Assembly: GCA_963585895.1 (NCBI GenBank)
Contig: OY757921.1
Location: 56,603,454-56,667,453, forward strand
Direction: 5' to 3'
DNA: 64,000 nucleotides
From: Sepioteuthis lessoniana
Taxonomy: Eukaryota; Mollusca; Cephalopoda; Myopsida; Loliginidae
The notes under the pieces are model-generated. The model ran no database searches and was not told the origin of the DNA. It saw only the letters and a list, made by a program, of their open reading frames with translations. This document shows, piece after piece, positions 42,090-54,207 of the stretch. Each line of letters begins with the position of its first letter. Position 1 is the first letter of the stretch. The position numbers were made by a program, and so were the translations under genes.

Positions 42090-43809
42090 TGTTACGCTGC
42101 CATGTGCCCAGCGGGTTTGCAGGGTGCTGTTTGTTCCTCCCAAGTCCACCAGTTAACGCAGGGCACAGATGTTGGCTGTAGTTTGCCGAATGCTATTTAA
42201 TGTTACAGATATCACCAACTCACTTGCGGAACCACATTTTAAAGCCACTAGGCAAGTTATAGGTGAATTATTTAAGGTCACCACAGCTAACTGGCTAGCT
42301 TTCCCCCTCAAATACAAGGTCTTCGACAAATACGATTCTTCCACAACAAAAAAAAAAAGGACTCTGAACTACCGTATCTGGGTTTGCAAGATTAATAATA
42401 AAGAAAAACACAATTCAGGTAAAAGTCAGGAGCGAGAAAGTCTTTCTGTATCTCGGAAGAACCGCCATTAAAATATCCGTGTCCTGGATGAGGTCCCCAT
42501 TTGATATCTGTTAATGGTGGAGGGTGAGAATATAGTTCATCAATGGTAGACACATTCCGCTTTCCTTCAGGCTTTAGGACTTAACGGTAGAGCTCAGGCT
42601 CCAAATCTCAATTTTATAAGGGGGATATTCCCTCTTCTTTCTCCTCTATCTTATCAGAGCTTTTCTTTCCTCCCGTAATTTGTCTTTTGTTCACGTCAGG
42701 GAGGGGGACTACAAGGAGGAATTGAGACCGTCCAGACTACAGCACTTCTGAATCGGCTAAAATACTGCGAAGAGTCATGGAGATCTGAGGAGACTTGTTG
42801 TCACTCATATTCTAGTGAAAAACCACCAGTTAGATCTAATGTGAAAAACTCATTAGACTTGACGTAATAATGCAATCCAGAAAACCAGCTTTATTTATTA
42901 GCATCAAGAAGAATAGAGCGTCAACTTGTATAGCTTTGCCGTCCCAGCAGGTGATAGGGTTAAAATAAAAACAACCCCACAAAACTAGCTAAATAAAGGG
43001 ACTTTGCCAGAAAGCTGAAAATATTATCGAATATGTAGATGACTGTGATACCAATGATATCTGGTGCCAAAGGAGCTATCCCAAAGAACCTCGAAAAGAG
43101 ACAAGGGTAACAAGAGATCTGGAGAAGGAATGAGACCATCCAGTCTTCATCATTCTTGAAACTGGCAAGAATACTAAGAAAAGTCCTTTAGATCTAAAAA
43201 GACTTCCTATGAAATGCATCAGATACTACTACTGTGATAAGCTCGCAAACAGTGAAATAATAACTTGTCAAAATTAAAGATAATCATGATTGACAAATTG
43301 AACAAGTGTTTCCTCATATCCCATCCACCAAAAAAGAAAGAGAGGTAGAATCACGAAATTCGTACTCATATACTAGGGTTCATAGAACATTCTACCCCCA
43401 CTTTTGCCTTTGGTGGGTGATATCGTCCAACCAACACCCGACACCACTTAGATAACTGATGACTTGTGACCTAAAGAAGACCCGGTCTACGGAGTGATAG
43501 ATCAAGTATATCTTGTTACAATTGGCCTACTGAGTGAGATATTGAACTTTGTCAACTCGTGTTGGCTTTTTTGATTATCCGGTACAATTTGCTAACAATA
43601 TAATTTTTCAGAAATGCTTATATGGGAAACCCATTCTAATTTGAACCATAGACTGATCTGAATAACGAACCTCTTTCTTTTCCCTTATTTTACGGCGAGT
43701 GGATCAATTAAATGAACTTCTCGAAAAAATATTCATGACCCGTAATAATTTAAAATTAAAAAAAATATTTTGGTAATGTGAGTCACAATTCAGCAATTCC
43801 GGATGCTTG
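42090..43809. other. Unassigned 1.7-kb insertion after the RTE-like fragment
   Basis: The LINE homology stops abruptly at 42089, and the new sequence begins TGTTACGCTGCCATG, which would fit an LTR start. Weak internal similarity exists between 42740-42800 and 43130-43190 (GAGACCRTCCAG). I recognise no protein domain. Confidence 0.35.
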
Positions 43810-43989
43810 AGTGGGGGTCAAAATATTTCAGTTCTGTTCGGTCTTCAGCTCCCTCTCACACGCAAACCTTGAATAACCTTTTCGAATCCTTGCAATAAAG
43901 TGAGAGGTACATATTTTGTTAAAGAAGTCTTCCTGCTTGCGTCTGTTTATTTATTGTGTCGTTATGATGCTGTAGATGACAATATAACA
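43810..43989 (+). repeat. LTR-like piece of the 10749/46431 family
   Basis: It shares GTGGGGGTCAAAATAT, CTCTCACACGCAAACCTTGA, AATAAAGTGAGAGGTA, TAAAGAAGTCTTC and the terminal TATAACA with the solo LTR at 46431-46694 (opposite strand). It may be the 3' LTR end of whatever begins at 42090, or a solo LTR with an eroded start. Confidence 0.55.
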
Positions 43990-44094
43990 TATAGTCTGTG
44001 TCTTTTAAAGGACATTGTCTGCTTCTCGTTTTTTTTTCTTTTTAATGTGAAACCATTTTCTTTTATTAGATCTATTGACTTAATCTAGACAGAT

Positions 44095-44964
44095 TACAAA
44101 CATATATGGTGCTAATATATCTCTGTTGCAAGATTCCAGTAATGATGTTGAAGAAATCAGTGCCACCATAAGTGAGCAAACCATTACTTTTGTGTTTTTG
44201 TAGAGCATCAGTATAATGCTAACAATTTCTTTAGGGGAGACCCTATGTTAGTAGTATTTACTTCATCTTTTCTTTGTGTATAGAATCAAGTGCTTTGAAA
44301 AAATTTAACTATAGTGTTGCTTCAAGACTTTTTGCATGTACTCTTTTAATGATTTGACAAATAGTCAGAATCTGTGATGTTGTGGATCAATTTCTTCAAA
44401 AGCCATTGTAATTTTTTCCTAAGAATTTTTTTGACTACAGGTTAGATACAGTTGAGAAGCAAGGTATTATAAACCTTAGCAGCTAAGGTAGTAAGTGTTA
44501 TACCTCTAGTTCTTAATGATTTAGCAGTTGCATTTCTCGAGGAAAGGGAGGATACAGACTTTCATCCATTTCTCTCTGTGTTTTGTATATATACAGTGTT
44601 GCATAATTAAAGAAGTATGTCATCACATCTCCCTGCCTTCTATACTTCAGGAGTTATTTCATGGAGGCCTACAGCTTTTATGCTTTTAATTCTTTTTAGT
44701 ACTGCATCAAGTTCTTTCTTCCGAAATCTGTCTTAATTTGATGTCTAGTTGGCTATTAATGATTTTTTGATAGGTTCATCAGTGATTTCAGGAAGGTTTC
44801 TGAGCAGATTTTTGGTCAGGCATTATGTAAAAGAATCTCTTATCTTCAATTGGTGAATATTTAAAATAAACAGTTCTTGTGCATTTTCCTGACAATACTT
44901 CTCTGCTCTGATGGTTTTCGCCTAGATTGAGCTTTATGACTACCAATGCAGTTTTGCTTTGGGG
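44095..44964 (-). mobile_element. RTE-like LINE fragment (RT region)
   Basis: The minus strand translates with interruptions to LPEITDEPIKKIINSQLDIK, then EITPEV, TLTTLAAKVYNT, ILRKNYNGF, STTSQILTI, FFKALDSIH and a TDFFNIITGILQ stretch. This is the reverse transcriptase core of the same RTE-like family seen at 40.6 and 62.9 kb. Many stops and indels. Its right-hand side is cut off where the LTR element begins at 44965. Confidence 0.7.
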
Positions 44965-45220
44965 TGTAAAAAGGGGTGGTGGTGGATGGTATGCCTCCTC
45001 AGCAACAGAAAGAAAAGAGTCTCTCATAAGCAATTGTACAACGGAAAGAAATGGATTCCGTGATTTGTTTTCCCTACTGTTGTATCCTCAGACAATTGGG
45101 TAGCCTCTCAGTTGACTAAAGGTAACAACACACGTGCCTAGCAGCCCTTCCTCAGTATACCTCTGGTCAATTTGTTCGCTCTGTCAGTTAAAAAGCTGTC
45201 CACAAAGAAGAACAACAACA
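44965..45220 (-). repeat. 3' LTR of LTR-lineage-2 copy 2
   Basis: Nearly identical to 49670-49915 apart from an extra GGTGGTGGA-like stretch at its left edge and a 3-bp difference at its right edge. It cuts into RTE-like LINE sequence on its left. Confidence 0.8.
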
Positions 45221-46430
45221 CCACTCCTGCTGCTGGCATGCTCTTTTATGCAAATTCCGGCATAAGAAATTTATATACGCGGTATGTTTCTTCTCGCAAG
45301 ACTCCAGATCGACCCACTATAACTTCTGCCTTGGGAAGTGGACATATTTTCTACTGCCTGACATGCAAGACAGTCTTATGCGCTTTGATCCAGGAGGTAA
45401 GTTTCACATGGTAGGCTCTCTACCTCGCTCTCAGATGGTGTGCCATCAGAGTCCTCCTCCACTGATGTCAGACTGTCATGGGTGAAGATCCTTTACATGG
45501 CGGGGTACTCTGTCCACCAAGACGGATTGTAGACTAATTACTTTGGTCACCTGACTTTTGCTGAATTTTGTGGTACAGCGATTCTGCGCCGTCTTGAACC
45601 ACATGATTCCCAACCTGGTAATAGCTGCGTCCAGGACCTGAAGACGTTATTGGGGTGTCAACCCCTTTTACTCTCATCTCATAACGATAGATCTCGTTGG
45701 CGGGCACGGTGGGAGGTGACACGCTGTCTCGGGGTGTGACATTGTGCCAGTAGACAGCCTTCTGGATTGGATAGTGCATTCTGGCTGCAATATGCTTCAC
45801 TGAGCGGTGACATCGCTCTGCTATTCCATTCCCGATTGGGAAGTATGCACAGCGAAACCGCAAGTTGACTCCCAATCATTTGCAAAGGCCCTGAACTCCC
45901 TGCTGCAGAAGGCCGTGTCATTATCTGTAAGGAGTTCATGTGGTGGGCCATGTTCAAAAAACACCGTCTCCAGCTGGCGAATCACGCTTGCAGTCTTGTC
46001 TTGCCAATTGCCTCCAAATTGAGAAACGCGACTGGCCACAGTCTGTGAGTGTTAGGAAATGGTGGGCACCATAGTGCATGATGTCCATCCCTAACCTCTG
46101 CTAGTTATCGTCTACTTCCAGTGTTCCTTTTTCCTATTGGACTAGTGCTGGGTCTATGGACTGGCATTCCTCACACGTTCTTATGGCCATCTTGACCGCT
46201 CCTCTTGGTATCGCTGGGCAAATTCTCCTCACAAAGTAAGTGGTATGCCGCACTCCCGGGTATCTACTGCTTCTGTGGATGGCCATGATTCGGTCTGCGT
46301 TCAGCTCATCCACGTGAATAGCGCCGAACAATGGCTTGGGTCCATTCTCCATCTTCATGGCAGTAAACCATCTCTGAGGTACCCTCGTCAGTCAGTAGGG
46401 CATCTTCTTATTTGACGGAACCAATACCAT

Positions 46431-46694
46431 TGTTATATAGTCATTTATGCAGATTCACATCTACATACATGCACATATATATGTAGAATAATTCACAGCG
46501 ACACAACGATAAAGACGCATGCAGTAATAAATGACGCATGATAAAGACGCAGGAAGGAAGACGCAAGAAGACTTCTTTAGAAAAATATTTACCTCTCACT
46601 TTATTTGTAAGGTTTGAAAGGGTTGTTCAAGGTTTGCATGTGAGAGGGTGCTGTAGACCGAACATAAACTTCATATTTTGACCCCACTGTTATG
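46431..46694 (-). repeat. Solo LTR inserted in LTR-lineage-2 copy 2
   Basis: A 264-bp insertion between the RNase H and integrase parts, flanked by a perfect 5-bp duplication ACCAT (46426-46430, 46695-46699). On the minus strand it carries AATAAAGTGAGAGGTA and several TGCGTCTT repeats, and ends CTATATAACA. It belongs with the LTRs at 10749-11216 and 43810-43989. Confidence 0.7.
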
Positions 46695-49669
46695 ACCATC
46701 ACTTTGTGTCTTTCTTGTTCTCTTAGATGCTCATCCAGAGGTCTTGGGCTCACTCTGATGGATGCTAGCTTTCTTTATGGCATCTTATCAGCATCTTCTC
46801 TGGACCCCTGACTCCATCGGGGGTTTCCGAGGACCCCCTCGGTCGGGTGTGGCTTTCCCTACCACATCTGGTCTCTAACTCTCTGGAAGTCTGCTGGCAA
46901 CTGCTTTAGCACCCAACTCAACTCAATTATATAATAATTCAACGCCCACACGATCGCCCACTGGATCTTTGAAATCGAATGTTTAATCGTCATCAAGCGG
47001 AAATAACTGTCATGCAGTTCAGAGGTTACTCTCTTCCGGTGCATCACTGTAGTGGCACAATGGGACCTTCACCTTGTCCCATATCATAAGCCTTAATCCG
47101 CCCATGCGATCTCTTTCGATTACTGGTCATTGGAATGTGTCGCTTCCTTCCGGTGTATCACCTTGGAATAATATTTTTGGGCCAGGTCGAAGGTCAAAAT
47201 ATAACACCACATCCACAGTCAACTCATACTCCTCCACAAGCTTTTTTAGAGTGTTCAGCCGCCTTCTGATAAGCATTTCAGTGGCTGCTTTAGTACGCAC
47301 TCGTGTTCTCCCAGTCAGAGTGTCTGATACCCAATGGTGCACGCACACAGTCTGTTTTCACGTGCAGCACTTTGCATTGCCATTGGAGAACTAAATTGAT
47401 GCCCTTTAATACGGCGTCCAGTTCGGCTAGGTTAATATGTTGGGTGTTGTTTTCTGGTCGTAGCCAACAGGCATCCTCAAGCACTGTTTTGTGTCTCTCC
47501 AATGCTAATCCGATCGCTAAGGAGCTGGCATTGACCCACACATTCAGTTCCCGTCCATCTACACACCAATCTCCATGGGCTGCATCGTCTCGCCACACAG
47601 AGTCCACAGTCTCAGATATCATACACTGCAGCAAGTTGTCCCTTGTCTCATCATCCCAGCCCTTTGTGACCGAGCTTGCCCTCCTCTTGAGTACTCCACA
47701 AGCCATACGGAGCCAACCACACACCAGAAAGTGCCGACAAGCCTCCTGCATAAGGAGAAAGCTGCCCGTCGCGTGACAATATCGGGAGTGTCTGGAACCA
47801 TGCTTCCTCGCTTCCACTGCAATTTACCATGTTCCATTGCAACCGCCAACCTCAACACTTGTGCACCATCTTCCAATCGTTCTGGGTCCTTACACTCAAG
47901 TCCAAATCTAGTAAGGTGTTCTCTAACGTGCGTTGTGGGCATGACATCTTCGTTGACATAGATTTTTCCGATGTAAGCAGACGCTGCATGGCCCACAGCC
48001 TCCCCCTGTGACAGTACCGCACTGACAATGGCTTTCATGATGAGGGGAGCCACATTAAGGCCAAATCCTAGATGTGTCAGGCAGTATCTCTGCCCGCCAA
48101 TCTTAACGGTCTGGAATGGCCACAGTATCATCTGGACACACACCTGAAAATATGCTCTCTTAAGGTCCAACAGGGATACATTTGGACCCTTTTGCGCCAT
48201 TCATACAATTTAGCTGCGCAAACATCTACGTTGGCTGTGAAAACATCAACATAACAGTTGAGCTGTCGAAAATCCATCACTGGATGTACCTTTGATTTGA
48301 TTTATACTTCTGCAGTACAGCCATCAGGGGGGTCAGCCCTTTGGTGGGGGGTGGGGGGCAGTTCCTCCTCTTTGTATGGCATAAGCCAGCCATTGCTCAT
48401 CCATATGTGGAGCTCATGCTTGTAGTCCTCCTGGATCTCTGCCACTACTGGATATTCTGCCACCTTGTCTAGTGCCTCAGGTGCATGCACCTCTGACCAC
48501 TTCCATGCCACAGTCCAGGCCGCTCCGATGGTTGAAAGTTGCGGTGAAATTGGGTTCATTGATGGAAATGGCTGCACACTTGACAATTCCCTTGTTGCCA
48601 AGTTGTACCGATCCTGTTGGTCCAACAACCATACCTCCCAGTGCTTTTATAGCGTTGATCCCCAAAGGTAGGTCAAATCCCAGTGGTTTACCACCCACCA
48701 CCAGCACGCTGATTTTAGCAGAACTGCCTTCCTCCGTGGACACAGTTACCATTCCGTCACCACAGCATGGACGTGACATGCCTCCAATTGTCATCATGTT
48801 CACAGTCGCTCTCTTCCAAGACCAGTATCGATCTGCATCAATGATTGTTCGCGAGCAGCTGGTGTCAATTAGTGCTGAGCACTTTGCCCCATCAACATAG
48901 ATGCTCACTGCTGGGAACGCCACATTCACATCTTCATGGGGGAGAAGGCCTTGTCCCCTGTTTCATTTCCCGAACAGTCCCGGGCCCAGTGTCCAATCTC
49001 ACCGCACTGGAAACAACGTATCCCGTGCTTCCGGCAGTCTTTTGCAATGTGACCCTTGCTGTTGCATCTATGGCAGATCACATTGGAAATGGAGCCAATC
49101 TTGGCAGCAGGTGCGATGCCACTGCGAAGTGAGCTCACAGCTGTGACCTCGTCCTGGCTTTGGTCCCCAGTTGTCAATATTCTGGCTCGTGCTAGCAGGT
49201 CTCCCATGGCCAGGGTTTCGATTTTCGGGGCTTGCTGCAGCTCAATTAATTTGGCATTAGGGAAACCTGTGACGAAAGCCAGCTTCGTGAACCTCTCCAA
49301 TCCAGCTCCCTCGAACCCAGCCAATCCATCCAACTGCCTGATTTTGTTGGCATATACGTCGACACGTTCACCAGTCCACCTAATCATGGTCAATTTTCTG
49401 TATGCCGTGAACGTGCCGTCTGTAAATGGTTCCTGAAGCCGGGCCTCAATCAGGCTGATGCCCTTCTGATCCTCCTCCTTCATTTCCATATAGAGAGCCA
49501 GAGCATCTCCCTCCAGGTACAATGGCAGTAAGCTGGCAATGTCATTCACATGCTGAAGCCTGGCCACTAACCTGACCTTTTTTAGCCACGCCACCTCATC
49601 ACCCTCGCCAGAAAATGGCTTTAAAATGTCGCTGCCGAGGCGAACCTTTGCCATTGTGCCGAAATAGTT

Positions 49670-49915
49670 TGTAGTAAAAGAGGGTGGTATGCCTCCTCAG
49701 CAACAGAAAGAAAAGAATCTCTCGTAAGCAATTGTTCAACGGAAGGAAATGGATTCCGTGATTTGTTTTCCCTACTGTTGTATCCCCAGACAATTGGGTA
49801 GCCTCTCAGTTGACTAAAGGTAACAACACACGTGCCTAGCAGCCCTTCCTCAGTATACCTCTGGTCAACTCGTTCGCTCTGTCAGTCAAAAAGCTGTCCA
49901 CAAAGAACAACAACA
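49670..49915 (-). repeat. 5' LTR of LTR-lineage-2 copy 2
   Basis: It shares TATGCCTCCTCAGCAACAGA and GCCTCTCAGTTGACTAAAGG with the left LTR. On the element strand it begins TGTTGTTGTTC and ends CTACA next to the leader AACTATTTC. Its outer edge abuts the 3' end of a Tx1-like LINE. Confidence 0.8.
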
Positions 49916-50012
49916 TTTATTTATTGTATAAAAAAATATACAAATGCGGCACATGGCCTAAAAATGGAGTGAAGGAGGCTAGTCAATGCTATCCTAAATT
50001 CTAACTTAACTA

Positions 50013-50833
50013 CAGAGTGGAACAATAAAATTGTCGCCCTAGAAAAGACAATATGATTCCATTTCCATTTAATGAAAACCAGTTTTCTTTTTTTGTTGCC
50101 GACCATCTACTAGTTGGCCAGTTGTGTACAAATCCCAAGAGCCATAGGAGCCTTCTATCATGTTTGAAAGTGACACAATGTTCAACGAGCGAGATTGGAG
50201 ATGCACCACTGTACAACTCATGCTCTCTACCGATCCAAGTTATGATAACAGGACCATTGCCAGCATCCTCAAAATGCAAATCTGGATTGCCACGAATAAC
50301 AGGGACGTGATGAAAACAAAGTTTCCGGCTACGGTTATGGTCTTTGGAGTGGTTTCAAGTGAGGGCCACATCATGCCACCTCACATCTTCGAAGTCGGCT
50401 TGAAAGTCAACACCAAAGTGTACCTGGATGTGCTGAAGAGTGTGGTGATCTCCTGGTGTAATCAGGTGGCCGGTGGCAGACCGTGGGTGTGGCAGCAGGA
50501 CTTGGTGCTGGCCCTCAAGTCCAAAGAGACCCAGGCTTGGCTTCAGAAGGAGTGCTACAGCTTTGTACCCTTCTCTCACTGGCCCCACTCCCTTGACCTG
50601 AACCTGCTGGACTACTTCATTTGGTCATACGTTAAGAACATCACCAACATAATCTCCCACAACACCAAAGCCAGCCTGATCACCGCGGTGATTGAGGCTG
50701 AAGGCGGCTACATTGAATAGATGTCAGCTCTACTACATAATCAAGTTACCTGAATTGATTTTTTCAATAAAAGTTTTAAAATAAAGCTGTAGTGTTGTTT
50801 TCTTTAGGACGACAATTTTAATGTTCCACCCTG
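50013..50833 (+). mobile_element. Internally deleted Tc1/mariner transposon in the LINE 3' UTR
   Basis: Terminal inverted repeats of about 28 bp begin CAGRGTGGAACAWTAAAATT on both strands (50013-50040 and 50806-50833). TA dinucleotides at 50011-50012 and 50834-50835 are the duplicated target. The uninterrupted site is visible in the other LINE copy near 16438, which proves insertion after the LINE. At 821 bp it is shorter than a full mariner (about 1.3 kb), so it is a deletion derivative. Confidence 0.92.
50160..50720 (+). pseudogene. Truncated mariner transposase (186 aa open frame)
   Basis: The frame retains FPATVMVFGVVSSEGH, MPPHIFE, VWQQD (second catalytic Asp) and SLDLNLLDYFIW (third catalytic Asp), ending EAEGGYIE as in related mariners. 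The region before KTKFPAT, which should hold most of the DNA-binding domain and the first catalytic Asp, is replaced by short, mostly unrelated sequence. A second stretch before EAEGG is also missing. It cannot be a working transposase, though its ends could respond to one elsewhere. Confidence 0.85.
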
Positions 50834-51368
50834 TAGACTCATTCACTGACCAATACTTATCTCCTGACTTAAAAAGCACCATAATACCTCAGATAAACAC
50901 ATCACTATCGTACTACGTTCACCAAAATAACACTAGTGCTCCATGGGCTTTTAACTTAATTCCCATATTTACAGAGTGAGGGGGAGGGGAATAATTTAGA
51001 ATCCAAAGAAATCTATATACATATATACACATTTCCTCTAAAAATGAAAAATGAACAAAATATTTACACAAATAAAGATGATGGTTAGTATGGTCCCCCC
51101 CCCAAACAAATAATGGCCGAAAAAGGAGTTAACCAGTCGAAAATAGTGCCGCATAAATAAATAAATAAATAAATGGTAATTAAACAAATAAACAATGAAT
51201 AAATAAATAAAGATAAACACTCCGTCTCACTTCTGGAGAAGTCCAATTCCTGTCACCTAAACAAGGGAAGGGGACTAAAAGCCATAAAAGGGGGGGCCAA
51301 TGACCTAACATACTCTAGCTAAGTTAAATAAATTGGACAAACAAAACAAAAATGGTCTAAACACTAAC

Positions 51369-54207
51369 TTACCTGGGCTGGGTGGTCACGCACTTCTGGT
51401 AACTCAATATCCTTAAGTCCCTGCAATGTCCAAGTTGAAGATAAGGCTGGCGACACAAGCGCACAACAGTCACCCACCTTTTGTTAAACTCCAGTGAAGA
51501 GTCTCCTTCTCTCAGACCGGATTTTGACTTTAATTTGGTGTTTATAAAAGGCCACCAGGGTCTGAGAAAGAAAGGACTCGTCTTCGTAGAGTTCCTTCTT
51601 TCTCGTCGTCCAAATCGTGACGGGATGCACATTTAGCGAAAGATTGTTTAGCATCTTCTTTCCAGAAGCTACCTGCCGTCGTATCTTGTGAACACATCTG
51701 GTCTAGGAAAGTAAGACGCAAAGTACGGCACCGCGTCTCAACGTTCGGCACACCTAGATCACCTTCGGACGGGTTAAGGTAACAGATCTCCCATCGTACC
51801 AAAGGAAATCTCTTAGTCCAGATGAACTAGAAAAGGATCCTTTCCAGCTTGAATAAGATGGTGTAAATGTGAGAGCAGCACACCTCAGCCCGGCCCTTTA
51901 GGGAAAGCCGCCTATGTAGCCACAACTCCGTCGCAGCTAGACCTTTTCCAGTACTTCCGACCAATTTTTCTCCAATTGAAGATCAGGCCCGAACCAGACA
52001 CCGAGTATCTTGCATGGACCGTGCTTCCAACTGAAGGGGCCAGGAAGAGTACAGGCTTTCCACGAGCCCAACCCCAAACTGATGGACTTTTTGCAGTTAA
52101 GCTTGGCCCCTGTCACAGTTTTGTACCTTCCAATTTTTTTGCTCACCTCCTCTACTGCTCGTTACAAGCATGCTGACATCGTCAGTGTATGCAGTGTACC
52201 TGGCTACCTCACTGGAGCCAGGTAACGTGAAGCCGCGTAGGGCTGGATTCGCCTTTAGTTTGCGTAAAAAGGGCTCTAATGCAAAAATAATGCATAGGTG
52301 ATAGCAGGCAACCTTGACGAATCGATTGAGTCAAAGTGAAAGGCTCCGACCTTACCCCATTCACCTCCATCATGACTCCAGGGGATGCATAAAGGAGACA
52401 GATCCAGGTGCGAAACTGCAACCCGAAACCGGCCGCAGACAAGACAGACTCCAGAAAACCGTGGTCAACCCTATCGAAGGCCTTGGACTGATCCAAATTG
52501 ATCAGCGTGGCATTTCCATCGACTTTTTCTATGATCGTGCGGACCAAATAAAGACTTTCCTGGATAGTCCTACCCTTCACAGCACAAGTCTACTCGGCAA
52601 ATCAGACTAGGCAGGACAGTCTGCAAATGATTTGCTAGGATCTTCGCCAAAATCTTTATGTCAGTGTTTAACATCATTAAAGGGCGAAAGTTACTAATCC
52701 CCTCTCCACCATGTTTGTTCTTCACTATACCCTTGGTGAAGTGTCTGGGTATGGAGCTCTGCCTCATCCAGTTGTTATAGATGGTAGCCAGCAAGGGGAC
52801 AAACATACACTTTGTAGGGCAGACCATCGATTCTGGGAGACTTATCCAACCCCACCGACTTCGGCGCTTCCCGAATCTCCTCCTCCTATATGCGTCCCTC
52901 ACACCCAGCCACTTCAGTCACCAAAAGGCGAGGGAAGTTGGCAAGATAGGTGTCAAAGTGAGCAGAGCTCAGTCCGGGATCCCTGGTAAAAAGCTTCAAG
53001 AAATACTGCTGGAACTCCTTACAGATGGCTTCTTTTGTAGTTTGACGTTGCCCATCCGGTGATGTGATACTGGCGATATGCTGATCAGCCTCATGCCTGA
53101 GTTCCTCGGCCCGTAATTCTGGGCCATATTTGTTGCCTCGCAGGACATTCTTTTTAATCTAGCCCTAACTATCAGAGCTCCTTAACTTGCAAGAAGGCCA
53201 GCTCGGCCCTAGCTAAGTTAACTTACCCAATATCTCCCACCAAACCCGCCCTATCTAGCTTATCCTTAATCGATCTTTGCTCCACTACCATATCTAACTT
53301 CAGTCTCCTACTATAGTCGGCAGCAAAGGATCTAATACTATCCTTAAGGTTGCCCCAACACCTATTTCCCATAATAGCCCTCGTCAGTTCCTGCTTTATC
53401 AGTTCTAGCTGGTTCCGGAAGTCATCCTCAGCCAAAAGGGAAGAGTTGAACTTCCAGTAACCAGACTTCTTAGTTCTAGCCTTATCTAACCTAATCGACA
53501 CACATAAGAATTTGTGGTTGGAATCTTTATAGAGACCAAAACTTGAGCCACCTAAATAATCTAGGTTGACTCGCTTAACTAACACTCGGTCCAAATAGCT
53601 GTAAATCTGGGCCGAGGCACCCCTACCTGTCCAAGTCCAAGCTATCTTATTTGGATGGCTTTTGCGAAATTTGTCAACGAGATCAGGTCATTGGACAAAT
53701 TCGGGAAAATGTCTGGCATCTAAGGTATTAGTACCCGTACTACTAGCCCCTCTGTCTAGATTGGGATCAAGGATGGCATTCCAATCTCCCATTAAAATTA
53801 CCCACTTTGATGGTATTATGTATGGCTCGATGCGCTGGAAAAAGACAGGGAGCTCATTAGTAGCATTGGGCCCATAAACTTTAATCAGCCGAAATGCCTT
53901 ATCCTTTATGGTAACATCCAGAATACAAAGTCTGCCCGCCGGATCTGAAAGAACAAGAGCACACGTAGCAACCAGACGTCTACTTATCAGCCAGGTGACA
54001 CCTCTGGAACGACCATGAAAATATGCTGAGAAGGACAAATAGTCCCTCTACAGAATATTCATGGAAGTTGGAGTCAAAGCGAGTCTCTTGTAAACAACAT
54101 ATATCAATGCCGCGGCGCTGGAGGTATAAAAGTAAATCGGATCTTCTAGAATCCGACCTCAGGCCGCGGCCATTTAAACTAGCAAGCCTTAAATCCATCA
54201 TGAACAT
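51369..54207 (-). pseudogene. Tx1-like LINE ORF2, decayed
   Basis: The pieces align in order with the 1155-aa ORF2: endonuclease start (LNGRG, QETRF), GDWNAILDPN, DRVLVKRVNL, then RT segments with DQSKAFDRVDH and RQGCLLSP, then the GLGSWKACTLPGP region. The YADD region is damaged, the C-terminal knuckle is deleted, and several frameshifts and stops occur. Not functional. Confidence 0.85.

Larger units (their letters stand above)
44965..49915 (-). mobile_element. LTR retrotransposon fossil, second lineage (copy 2 of 3)
   Basis: A minus-strand element with LTRs 49670-49915 (5') and 44965-45220 (3'). By eye the LTRs differ at fewer than ten sites over about 225 aligned bases plus a small indel and a variable edge. 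That makes it younger than copies 1 and 3. Parts: gag (49654-48926) with two CCHC knuckles, protease (about 48925-48780), reverse transcriptase (about 48640-47800), RNase H (about 47700-47130) and integrase (about 46360-45600). It is broken, with several breaks, and holds a solo LTR of another family. Flanks show no matching target duplication. Domain order is Ty3/Gypsy-like. Confidence 0.82.

Noticed and set aside
45000-45220. BEL/Pao assignment for the second LTR lineage
   Set aside because: The reverse transcriptase and integrase order and motifs look closer to Ty3/Gypsy. Without a phylogeny I leave the lineage unnamed.
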